Notes under the pieces: model-generated
The model's input: the letters and a program-made list of their open reading frames with translations, nothing else
Databases searched by the model: none
What the model was told of the DNA's origin: nothing
NCBI GenBank assembly: GCA_000750105.3
Contig: JPHH03000025.1
Location: 124,001-188,000 of the forward strand
Reading direction: 5' to 3'
Source of the DNA: Tolypocladium sp. Sup5 PDA-1
Taxonomy: Eukaryota > Ascomycota > Sordariomycetes > Hypocreales > Ophiocordycipitaceae
Length of the DNA stretch: 64,000 nucleotides
Translations under genes and position numbers: made by a program
Shown: one piece after another, positions 36,168 through 44,771 of the stretch
Layout: each line of letters begins with the position of its first letter
How positions within the stretch are numbered: position 1 is the stretch's first letter

Positions 36168-36903
36168 GGTTGGGGAGTTGATCTGTGTGTTGCGAAAGGT
36201 GTGAATACGACACGTAGGGTTGATGGCAATAAGCCAGCTACGTGTGTGCATGGGGCAAGTACTTACATATAAAAGAGTATCTGCAGCTACAAAGCAAGTT
36301 TCCCGCAGTCATGTACGGACGTGGGCCAGATGCCTCGGCTCGGTCTGGAGGAAGAGGAGGAGGGCGGGCTGGGCGGCGGTTATTCCAAGACTCCGCACGA
36401 GGAGAAACCCTTATTCGATTGACACCCATTCCTCCCTTTCCCGTTGACGGTCAGTCGCGGTGCTGCAGCACAAGCGCCGAGAAGTGCCAGCTGAGACCTG
36501 GGTCGGAGTCGTCCCGAGCCTCCAGCGCCACACGCTACGAAGTACGAATACCTGCTGAGTTACATGATACATCACCAGAGTCGCTGGAAAAGCAGGTTGC
36601 ACGACATCGGTGATGCTACAACCAGCCACAAAATGCCACAAACCAGGCACAGAGCAGTGGCCCTGTGGGAATGCCCAACGGCGGTGCAACGCTAATAGCC
36701 GCTCGCGAGTCTTTACCGCAACACGGTAACGCCCGGTAGCGGTGCGGCTTGCGAAGCCTCTCGACGATGATGGGAACTCGTACGGAGTAGTCCGTACATG
36801 TTTGATGGACAGCCTCTCGCGACAACAACTACAAACATTGACGCCTCACGGAATATAAAATCAGCCTGAAGTCGTCAGAGGTACATTGTAGCTTGTACAC
36901 TGG
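36168..36903. other. Intergenic; monooxygenase promoter
   Basis: The 736 bases between the monooxygenase start and the SDR stop hold tacgaagtac (36536-36545) and tacggagta followed by an inverted tccgta (36781-36796), both members of the recurring intergenic motif family. No gene is seen. Confidence 0.6.
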
Positions 36904-38166
36904 TCACGTCCTCCGCAGCCCGCCCGTCTTAGCATCAACTTCCTGCTTGCCCGTAAAGTCAAGATCCGTCCGCGACGTCCGCTCCCGCACCAGCCGAAAG
37001 AACCACTCCGGGCCGCCCTTCTATCTCGGCAGTTAGACCCGCGATCGTGTAGATTCGGGAGGAGCCTGGTGGCAGTGCAAACCCCAGCCAAGGTTGGACT
37101 CACTAGCGCCGCAATGTACCGCATGATCCCGGGCAGGTATATCGTCGCGCCGTACCCACTGTACGCGGCATCCACCAGCCGCTCGCTCACGGTCTCGACG
37201 TCGAGGACCGGGAACATGAAGTTGGACTGGTTCGTCGTGCCGGAGAAGATTGGCGTCTGGATGAAGCTGAATAGGCCCAAGGTGAGCCGCACCCGCGGCG
37301 CGTGGTGGCTGTTCTTCAGCTCCAGTTGGAGGCCCTGCGTCGCATCGTCAGCCGACCCGTAGAAGCCAATGATGGTGTTGCATCGTCTGCAGCAGCAGAA
37401 TAGCTCAACGCACCTCGTGCAGACATGTGAGCCCCGCCTTGGACGCGGAGTAATCTACAATGTTGGCCGGCGGAATCAGCGAGCTCATGGACCCCGTGTT
37501 GATGATGTGCCCGTGGTCGCGCCGCACCATCTCCGGCAGGAACTCCTTGGCGAGGAGGAACGGCGCGATGAGGTTCGTCCGGATCGTCACCTCGACGTCC
37601 GTAGGCTTGCCCTCCAAGACGGTGACACCGCGGGCCAGCCCGGCGTTGTTGAACAAGACGCTCGGGTGGCCGACCTGTTCCTTGATGCGCGCGCACGTCT
37701 CCTTGATGGCGGAGGCATCGCTCAGGTCGCACTGGTAGTGCTTGATACGGGCTCCCCGGGGCGGCGTCCACTTCAGCGGCTGAAAGTCCATCACCACGAT
37801 CCGCGTGCGAGGGTTCCGGGCAACGAGCCGCTGCGTGATGCTGGCGCCGAGGCCGCTGCTGCCGCCCGTGACGACGACAATCTCATCGTCCCAGTTCCAC
37901 CGCGAGTCCCGGACCCAGTTGTTGGCGAACTGCTGGTTGAGGTGGTCGTTGAAGGCGAGGAGAACGCTGGCCACGGCGAGGAAATATGCCCGCGAGCGCA
38001 GCTTGGCGGCCTGGGTCGCGGGAACATGGGCCAGCAGCCGCGCGAAGATGGGCTCCCAGGACAGGCCGAGGGCGATGGGGACGGTGGCGCTGGGGTTGAG
38101 CAGCCAGCGACGGGCCGTGGCCGCCACGACGTCCATGGTGAGGCCTTCCCGCGAAGTAGTAGGCAT
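36904..38166 (-). CDS. Short-chain dehydrogenase, membrane-anchored SDR16C/HSD11-like
   Basis: Three exons (37414-38166, 37104-37334, 36904-37020), all in phase 0, give 366 residues. A hydrophobic N-terminal part (SRAYFLAVASVLLAFND) probably anchors the protein in ER or lipid-droplet membrane. Then come VVTGGSSGLG (cofactor loop), VVMDFQ with Asp after beta-2 (NAD preference), CDLSD, LFNNAGLARG, the catalytic Ser in NTGSMSS, and YSASK. After splicing the chain continues GLQLELKNSHHAPRVRLTLG and FSGTTNQSNFMFP. The layout is that of fungal relatives of 17-beta-HSD11 and retinol dehydrogenases acting on lipophilic alcohols and ketones. The start at 38166 matches the family (REGLTMDVV); a Met ten codons later has the better context. 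It is tandem with the monooxygenase and divergent from the esterase. Confidence 0.92.
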
Positions 38167-38814
38167 TGCTGCTGCCGTCGAAGTGCCTCCTTTACGTTTG
38201 GATCACGGATGAGGCAGCGCGACGGGCGCGTTACACGTGCTGCAAGTAGAGGCTCGACTCCGTCGGCGCTTTATATTTCGGCAACGGTCCGGCGGCAGAA
38301 CGCTGCATCGGTATTTCCACTACGGACTACGGATTACACCATTGCCTGGCCCTTGTTGACGGGATATCAATATTCAATGCCAACACGGAGCTCATCTGAT
38401 TAGACTCTGGGGCCTGGGCCCGTGGGTTGGGGAAACCCCGCTCTATTGTATTTGTTGGAGGCGGGAGCCTCGGTTCCCCGAGTTCTCCGTGTTCGTGACA
38501 CACGCGGGATGATCCCGAAGGCGGGCGGGCCGTGCAAGAAGTACTTCGTAGTTTGTACCACCAGAGGCCCAAGAGCCGGCTGGATAATATGCAGGGTATT
38601 GGAATGGATAATTGGCGGGCCGGCAACAAGTTACAGTGAGACACGTGAAAGGGTTGTGCAAGGAGAGACCATTGAATCGGGCTCTCCTGCTGCCGCCTTC
38701 TCAAGCTCGTTCTGCTCCTCGCATCCACCAGCGAACTTTGGCGAACCAGCCCCGAATCTCTACCGTCACCTACACGCACTGATAGGGCAAGCATCACGCG
38801 CCGCCAACCTGACA
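38167..38814. promoter_or_regulatory. Divergent promoter between SDR and esterase genes
   Basis: The 648 bases between two divergent start codons should drive both genes. It contains gtacttcgta at 38541-38550 and actacggactacgg near 38321-38334. A bidirectional promoter is the simplest route to co-expression of the SDR and the esterase. Confidence 0.55.
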
Positions 38815-40124
38815 ATGGTGAGACGACCTTGAGCTCTCCAACTCCCGAGTTGCTTCATTCGACGTGGGCAAGACACGGGCAAACGCTGACATGAGTTGCG
38901 ACAGGCTCTCCCCGTCAAGCCACGGCTCGCAGTATCAGAGCGGCTCAACTTGGTCGCCAAGATAACCACCATAAGTACGTGCCCGGCGACAACGATGAAC
39001 CCGTCGCTGGCTTGGCCTGCAACCATTGACCGTGTGCATCGACAGTCCCTCTGAGGCTGAGCTACTACATCACGCGCCTCGTCTTCTTCGCCCTGCGCAA
39101 CCGCTTCAACGCGCGCTTCTACCTGATATGCGCCGGCGTCCGCATGGCCTTCATCTCGCTCTCGGGCCGCCAGATCCAGCACATGACCCCGACGACTCGG
39201 CAGACCTACGAGGCGTGGCTGAAGCAAAAGGTCAAGAAGAATAAGGACGTCGCGAACCAGGAACGCCTCGTCCACGACATCGAGCCCCTCGAGTCGGTCA
39301 ACTCGTCCATCCTGTGGGTTGGCAACCGCCGCAAGGCCAAGAAGTTTGTGCTCTTCTTCCACGGCGGCGGCTTCGTCTCGCCGCCCCTCGTCGGCCATTT
39401 CGAATGGTGCTGGAACGCCTACGTCCAGTCTGGCGTCGAGAAGGGCGTCGAGGTCGCCGTCGCCTTCTTGCAGTACACGCTGAGCCCCGGCGGACGGTTC
39501 CCGACGCAGCTTAAGCAGGCTGTTGCGGCGCTCGGTGCGCTGCTCGACTCCGGCGTCCAGCCCGCCGACATCATCATCGGCGGAGACTCTGCCGGCGGGA
39601 ACCTGACGATGCAGGTGCTGAGCCACCTGCTTCATCCGCACAAGGAGGCGCGACAGATTGACCTGGCAGAGCCCCTGGCTGCCGCGTTCCTGGTGTCGCC
39701 CTGGCTCGGCTGCAACACCACCAGCAGGTCGTTTAGAGCCAACGAAAACAACGACATGCTGTCCAAGGCCATCATCGAGAAGCTGTGCATAGAGTACTTC
39801 AAGGGCGAAGAGGGCTTCAGGCACGCTGCGGCGGGAGGGAATGCTTGGGCCGCGCCTCTCGACGGCGACCAGAACTGGCTCGAAGGCGTGGACAACCTCG
39901 TGCCCAAGATCTATGTCACGGTTGGCAAGAGGGAGGTCCTGGCCGACCACGGAATTGGCCTCGTGAACACCCTCAGGCGCTTGAATGCCCTGAGCGACAT
40001 TCGCCTGGAGGAGTCGGAGGGCGAGGCTCACGACTTCATCCTCCTGGAGGGCCAGGTGAACAAGGTGGGGGATGCGACGAAGAGGATGAAGGATTGGTTC
40101 AAGTCTGTGATTGTCGTCAGCTAA
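38815..40124 (+). CDS. Alpha/beta-hydrolase, HSL-type esterase
   Basis: Three exons: 38815-38817, 38905-38974 and 39046-40124, giving 383 residues. The first coding exon is just the ATG, followed at once by a GTGAGA donor; the second starts after GCGACAG. This gives MALPVKPRLAVSERLNLVAK and then IPLRLSYYITRLVFFALRNR. The frames agree over the whole chain. The HSL-family oxyanion motif HGGGF lies at residue 130, the nucleophile elbow GDSAGG has Ser206, and C-terminal VLADHG and EAHDF can supply Asp and His. The hydrophobic N-terminus suggests membrane association. The family cleaves carboxyl esters; here the ester or lactone made by the neighbouring monooxygenase is a plausible substrate. A shorter model starting at the Met at 39144 would lose the conserved N-terminus. 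Confidence 0.92.
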
Positions 40125-40292
40125 TGCCGCAGCGTATGTTACAATGACGAGAAATGATATCGTGGTCGCATGGTGACTGAAGCCACTGCGTGTGGTGTAA
40201 GAGCAATCCGGCTCCGAGACTGACGGGGCTTACTCAACCATCAAATGGAAACAGCGTGTAAAACAAAAGTCTAGATTGTAATTCTGCTTCGC

Positions 40293-41505
40293 CTATAGTG
40301 CGTTTACCATCTCGCACACCCTCTTTGCTGCTCCCCAGCTAATCTTGTATCCGCTGGGGCCGGCGCCGTAGCAGTGCACGACGGGCAGATTTCTCGTCTC
40401 AGTCTGAAGCCCGTTCTTGCCCGGCTGGACGAGGTCAACGATTTCTGTCTCGAGGCGAAGACCACCTTTCCGCATGGGCCTGCGGCCGATGTATGCCTCG
40501 TCAACGTGAAGTGTCGGTTTCGACTCTGGAGCACCTGATGGCGGTTGAAGAAGGTCAGGGCAGAGGGCTGACACCCGTCTCAAGATTTCGTCTACGGCCG
40601 CAGTCGAGTTATGCGGTGACCTTGGCTCAATATTAGAACCATACATGCTCAGAAAATACCGTGAGTATTCAAGCCCGGCTTACCAGTTGTGTGGTTCCTT
40701 GGTCCCTCCCACAACCGTTCCGCCGCCAAGTGGACGAGGAATGACGACGGTTGCGTGTCCATCTGCAGAATGATGCGATATAGTCCGATCGTACTCGTTA
40801 GACAAATGGATGAACTGCCCGCGAGATGGGAAACACGCCGGGTCCCCAAAACCCATTCCGCTCGCGTTGATGACAGCCAGTGGAGGAGGCAACGAAGGGT
40901 CATGCTTTGCGGCTATAAAGGACGCCTCTTCTATCGCGGTCAACCTCTCATGGATGAATACGGCACCGTGCGACTCCGCTTGTTTCTTCAGCCAGGAGAG
41001 ATAGACGGGAGAGTTCAGGACCCATGCTGAATAGGTCAAGCCCGCCTTGATGGTATCGCTCTTGGGGAGCTCGGAGGCATCGAAGACGCGGAATTGGGGC
41101 CACGCAGAGAACATCTCCAAGTCTTTCGGCGTCAACTCGGAGTCAAAGTACTCCAATGCAGGCACGAAATCGACACCGGCGGATTTGTCCGCTTTTGCTA
41201 GTTGGTTCAACGCATCGTATGTCTCGCGCATGAGCCTGTTCTCAAAGGCGTCTTGTTTGTTGTTTACGGGGGTCGGCCGGAAGTGTGCACCGGCTTTTGG
41301 GGAGGCATAGTCGATGGCATCGTCTCCCGGAAGCTCTCTTGCAATAACGGTAACTCGGTAGCCCTGTTTGGAGAGTTCTAGGGCGGTGGTCAGGCCCAAG
41401 ACGCCGGCGCTATTGGCACCCGGTCAGCCTCGAGCCTTGTTATGAAAAGCACCCAAAAAACTTGTAGGCTTACCCGATGATGGCAATGTGGCTTTCGGTG
41501 GCCAT
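40293..41505 (-). CDS. D-amino-acid oxidase (FAD)
   Basis: Three exons (41474-41505, 40684-41409, 40293-40647) give 370 residues. The FAD motif is completed by the first splice: HIAIIGAGVLGLTTALELSK. The DAO family pattern continues with YASPKAGAHF, INASGMGFGD, RGQFIHL, PLGGGTVVGGTKEPHN and, near the end, VVHCYGAGPSGYKISWGAA, the DAO signature. The enzyme deaminates D-amino acids to keto acids with H2O2, normally in peroxisomes; no clear C-terminal SKL-type signal is present (the end is EMVNAL). Odd point: the second intron, 40648-40683, is only 36 bases. It is the only GT..AG choice that keeps the frame, and without it a TAA stop follows GTKEPHNW. The gene is convergent with the esterase. 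Confidence 0.88.
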
Positions 41506-42160
41506 GGTGGAATCGCCTTGGCCGAGAAAAGAGATATGGAAAGAAGAGAGAGCCGTTTGCCTGTCGTGGTTTGGCGGCATTTATCGGAGGGTCGTGACTC
41601 GACCGCTTGCCGATCCCGCTTGGTCGTCAGCTCGGGTGAACATTGGATATGACACAACCTTCTAGAGGCGAAGCATTATTCACCACAGCTAATTTGGCTG
41701 CGACCCAGTTCCGTTCAGACCATTCACTTCCCTTCAAGTCGCCTCCAGAGCTTCAATGTCATGTCCAGATGGTAGTCACGCGCGGCAAGTTGCACTAATG
41801 CCCGCAACGCTGGCATTGTTTGAAGCAAGTCGAACAAGAGCATAATCCCGCTCTTACAGGTCCCAGGATGTTGATCTGTTGGGTAGTGTACCATAGCCAA
41901 CGCAAAGCTGACGAGCCCCTTTACGCAGTTATGCTGTTGAGCAGCTGGAGAATGTACTTTTCCCCAGCCATGGCGCCTTCGTGGCCGTGATTCATATGGG
42001 CAGCAGTCCCTCAGCTGGAGTGAGCAGACACCCGGGCTACTATGCTCCAACTGGATGCTTCCGAGCCCCTATATTCTCTGCTCGCACAAACTTCAACTCT
42101 TTCCCTTTCTCAAAATCCAAAGCACTAGACTATTTTTTGGCTCCTACTCCTCAGAGTACT
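41506..42160. other. Divergent intergenic region
   Basis: The promoter of the DAO gene (leftward) and of the F-box-like gene (rightward). An open frame continues upstream of 42161 to 41981, but it is of low complexity and I prefer the later Met. No other gene. Confidence 0.55.
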
Positions 42161-43288
42161 ATGCCGCATCCTATCGACAATCCTTTGTTCACTGGCTCCT
42201 TCAACATGACGGACAGTAACGAACGCTCCTCCGCAGCTTCGATGAAGCTTCCCCTCGAGGTCGTTTTCAAAATCCTCGAATACCTACAGCCTGAGGACAT
42301 GCATCCGGCAGCGATCTTGCCCGCCTCGCACGAGTTCACAAGGACCCTGGTCTCCCTGACACGCGTTTGTCGGTTATACTCGGACGCAGCCTCGTGGATG
42401 CTCCTTCGACGCTGCGTTTACATCAACTCCCATGACAAAGCTGAGGCTCTGGCTCGATACCTGGCAAGTGCATCACCAGACCGGCCGGGGCATGGAATCA
42501 CCCGAATGTTCCTGAGCCCGTTCCGAGATGACGAGCAGAAGGAGGCTTTCTCCAGCTTGAGCAACATTATCGCCAGCATCCCTGGCCGAGATCCTGATGG
42601 TCACGCCACAAACGCCGGTAAAGACGGCACAGACGCTGATGAAGACGGCTCGGATTTTGGCGAAGACGGCTCGGACGTTGGTGAAGACGGTACAGACACT
42701 GGTGAAGACGGCACAGACGCTGGTGAACGTGAAGAAGGCGTCACAACCGCCAGCGAAGACAACGCAGACGCTAGTGAAGACGGCTCGGATTCTGGTGACG
42801 ACGACTTGGATCCTGATTCTTGCCATTGCCACTCTGATGTCGCTGATATTCCAACGGCCACTGCCGTGCGCGACATCTTGAAGGCAGTTGCGCCCTCTCT
42901 TCGCCGCCTCATCATTGACATGCCACTGCGACCAGAACACCGCCACCACCGCGCGCGGCTCCTTTTGCGAGAGGGGTTCGAAGCCCTCGTCAACTTGGTC
43001 GATTTTACGAGCGTTCGCAAACAACTGTTTCGAAGACCCTGGTGGCGCAGCAATGAGCCAGCAGTCTGGGCAACATACTGGCCAATAACCCGCGGCCTCA
43101 CTATGCACATCGTTAATATGGAGGACGACGGCGCCCCGATTCACCGTCAGGTGCTCGGTTTTCGGGGGTATTGCGTGCGGTGGCTCCGGATGACCATGTG
43201 CGAGTTCTGCTCGGGGTACCACGCGAATCAGCTTGGCCCGGTTTATTGTTCGGGTCTTAACGGTATCATCCCGTTTAAGCCCTGCTAG
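42161..43288 (+). CDS. F-box-like protein with acidic heptad repeats
   Basis: A single exon of 375 codons from the chosen start at 42161 (MPHPIDNPLFTGSFNMTDSN); the same frame is open back to 41981. Residues about 28-46 (MKLPLEVVFKILEYLQPED) match the start of an F-box, the Skp1-binding part of SCF ubiquitin ligases. A helical segment follows, then an acidic tract built from seven-residue units of type GEDG(S/T)D plus one variable residue, then CHCHSD and a C-terminal region with many Trp and Arg residues (RRPWWRSNEPAVWATYWP) and two CxxC-like pairs. Many fungal F-box proteins of this kind are lineage-specific and their substrates are unknown. The acidic tract is probably disordered. No close family is recognised beyond the F-box, which itself rests on a short match. 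Confidence 0.75.
   Translation: MPHPIDNPLFTGSFNMTDSNERSSAASMKLPLEVVFKILEYLQPEDMHPAAILPASHEFTRTLVSLTRVCRLYSDAASWMLLRRCVYINSHDKAEALARYLASASPDRPGHGITRMFLSPFRDDEQKEAFSSLSNIIASIPGRDPDGHATNAGKDGTDADEDGSDFGEDGSDVGEDGTDTGEDGTDAGEREEGVTTASEDNADASEDGSDSGDDDLDPDSCHCHSDVADIPTATAVRDILKAVAPSLRRLIIDMPLRPEHRHHRARLLLREGFEALVNLVDFTSVRKQLFRRPWWRSNEPAVWATYWPITRGLTMHIVNMEDDGAPIHRQVLGFRGYCVRWLRMTMCEFCSGYHANQLGPVYCSGLNGIIPFKPC
42611..42800. repeat. 21-bp coding repeat (acidic heptads)
   Basis: Inside the F-box-like gene about five head-to-tail 21-base units (gaagacggctcggacgttggt and variants) run from 42611 to about 42726, and one or two more diverged units lie at about 42770-42800. They encode units of the form GEDG(S/T)D plus one variable residue. 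Third-position differences show the units are not fresh copies. Confidence 0.8.
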
Positions 43289-43655
43289 ACACTCTATTGT
43301 TTATCAGGGATCATGCTGTGGAGTGAACCCTCTTCGACGAGGAGGCTATGAAAATGCAGAGGAAGTCGAGTACGGTCGGGACGGGGACATACGGCGGTTG
43401 ACCGGCTCAGTCGTGGCAACCTAGCCGATCACGGGCCGCCATATCTCGTCGAGAATCCGAATAGGAGGTGTGTCTGGGATATAACACGATGCTTAATGCC
43501 GAACCAGAGTTATCAGGGGTATATCGACGTCGAGAACGAAGCCGTTGCATGATATGTCTGTACAACGTCCGTTAAAGGGGAGTTGCGATCCAGCCTGCTG
43601 GTACAGAGAGAGAGGAGGGTTATTGTACAATATGAAAGCACAGACGGCCAAGACA
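43289..43655. other. Convergent 3' intergenic region
   Basis: A short gap between the F-box-like gene (+) and the deiminase-family gene (-). Nothing further is seen. Confidence 0.65.
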
Positions 43656-44771
43656 TCATGGCTCCGTAAGTGGAACCTCTTGCGTCGCGCAATGTATACC
43701 GCCCCCGATGAGTGGCAGCTCCTTTAGATGAACAGTGACGACTTCCCTGTCCTTGCCAAAGACTTGTTTAATCGTCTCGAGGGCCGCGGCATCTGCCTTT
43801 TTAGCACCGAACTGAGGAAAGATGAGGCCCCCGTTGACGAGCAGATAGTTGACGTAGTTGAAGGCGGGAGGCTGCTCTTCGCCGTCTTCCAGCGACTCGA
43901 GGATCTCCCTGTCCAGGTCAAGGGCCGAGATGTCGGGCTCAGAGATATCGATGACCTGGAATGGACGTCCCCGTGCGTCTTTTGAACTCGACAGGATGTC
44001 AACGGCCTCCTTGTACGCCCGCACCCAGACGCCGTCTTTGGGTTCCGACTCGCTCGGTTTGCTCAGGAGGACAACTCCAGGGCGAGCGAACCGCACAAAC
44101 GCGTCGATGTGGCAATCGGTCGTCTCGCCGTTGACCACCCCGGGGATCCAGATGAACTTTTCTATGCCCAGTGTGCGCCTCAGCTCTGCTTCGATATCCT
44201 GCCGGCTCTTGCCCGGGTTCCGGTTGTCGTTGATGATGGAGCTCTCGGTTGCCAGCAGGGTTCCCTCGCCGTCAATCTCGATGGCGCCGCCCTCTGTGAC
44301 AAGAGACGACCCGACGCGCTCAACGTCCGTGTCTCGAAGAAGCGTGCGCGCGAGGGCAGCACACGTATCCGTGGGAAACTTGTTCCCCCAGCCGTTGAAG
44401 TTAAAGTCTACGCCACGGAGCACGCTGCTCCCGCTCCCGGGGTCCCTCTTCAAGACAAACGTGGACGCAATGTCCCGCATCCACAGGTCAAGGTGACCGC
44501 TGCTGATGGGATGGAGCTGGATCTCGTTGTTCGTCGAGCCCGGCGCGAATCGCTTCTGCGCCTCGGCGAGGCGATCTCGTTCGACGACGAGCGTCACGGG
44601 CTCAAAGCGGGCAACGGCCTCGGCGATGGCGGACACGTCCTTTGTCGCCATTGTTAGTGAGCCTGGCACCTCGCGATAGTACTGCGTGTTGGCTCCGGGC
44701 CACGCGAGGATGGTGCGGGCGTGGCGCGCCCATTCTGCTGGCCGGTAGAGTGAAGGGCGAACGCGAGCCAT
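43656..44771 (-). CDS. Agmatine deiminase / PPAD-family protein
   Basis: A single-exon gene; the start at 44771 (MARVRPSLYRPAEWARH, context gccATGg-like) gives 371 residues, close to the 370-385 usual for agmatine deiminases. Family motifs seen: PAEWARHARTILAWPG, LWMRDIAS, FNFNGWGNKF, VTEGGAIEIDGEGT, GETTDCHIDAFVRF with the catalytic His, and GGGIHCATQ near the C-terminus with the catalytic Cys. Plant and bacterial enzymes read GGGNIHCITQ here, so one residue of the loop is missing and the substrate may be another guanidino compound. The known reaction of the family is agmatine to N-carbamoylputrescine plus ammonia. A tatataaag string near 44823 lies some 50 bases upstream of the start. It is convergent with the F-box-like gene. 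Confidence 0.9.
   Translation of the reverse strand: MARVRPSLYRPAEWARHARTILAWPGANTQYYREVPGSLTMATKDVSAIAEAVARFEPVTLVVERDRLAEAQKRFAPGSTNNEIQLHPISSGHLDLWMRDIASTFVLKRDPGSGSSVLRGVDFNFNGWGNKFPTDTCAALARTLLRDTDVERVGSSLVTEGGAIEIDGEGTLLATESSIINDNRNPGKSRQDIEAELRRTLGIEKFIWIPGVVNGETTDCHIDAFVRFARPGVVLLSKPSESEPKDGVWVRAYKEAVDILSSSKDARGRPFQVIDISEPDISALDLDREILESLEDGEEQPPAFNYVNYLLVNGGLIFPQFGAKKADAAALETIKQVFGKDREVVTVHLKELPLIGGGIHCATQEVPLTEP

Noticed and set aside
38766..40031. 421-codon open frame antisense to the esterase
   Set aside because: Shadow of the esterase exons; no domain of its own.
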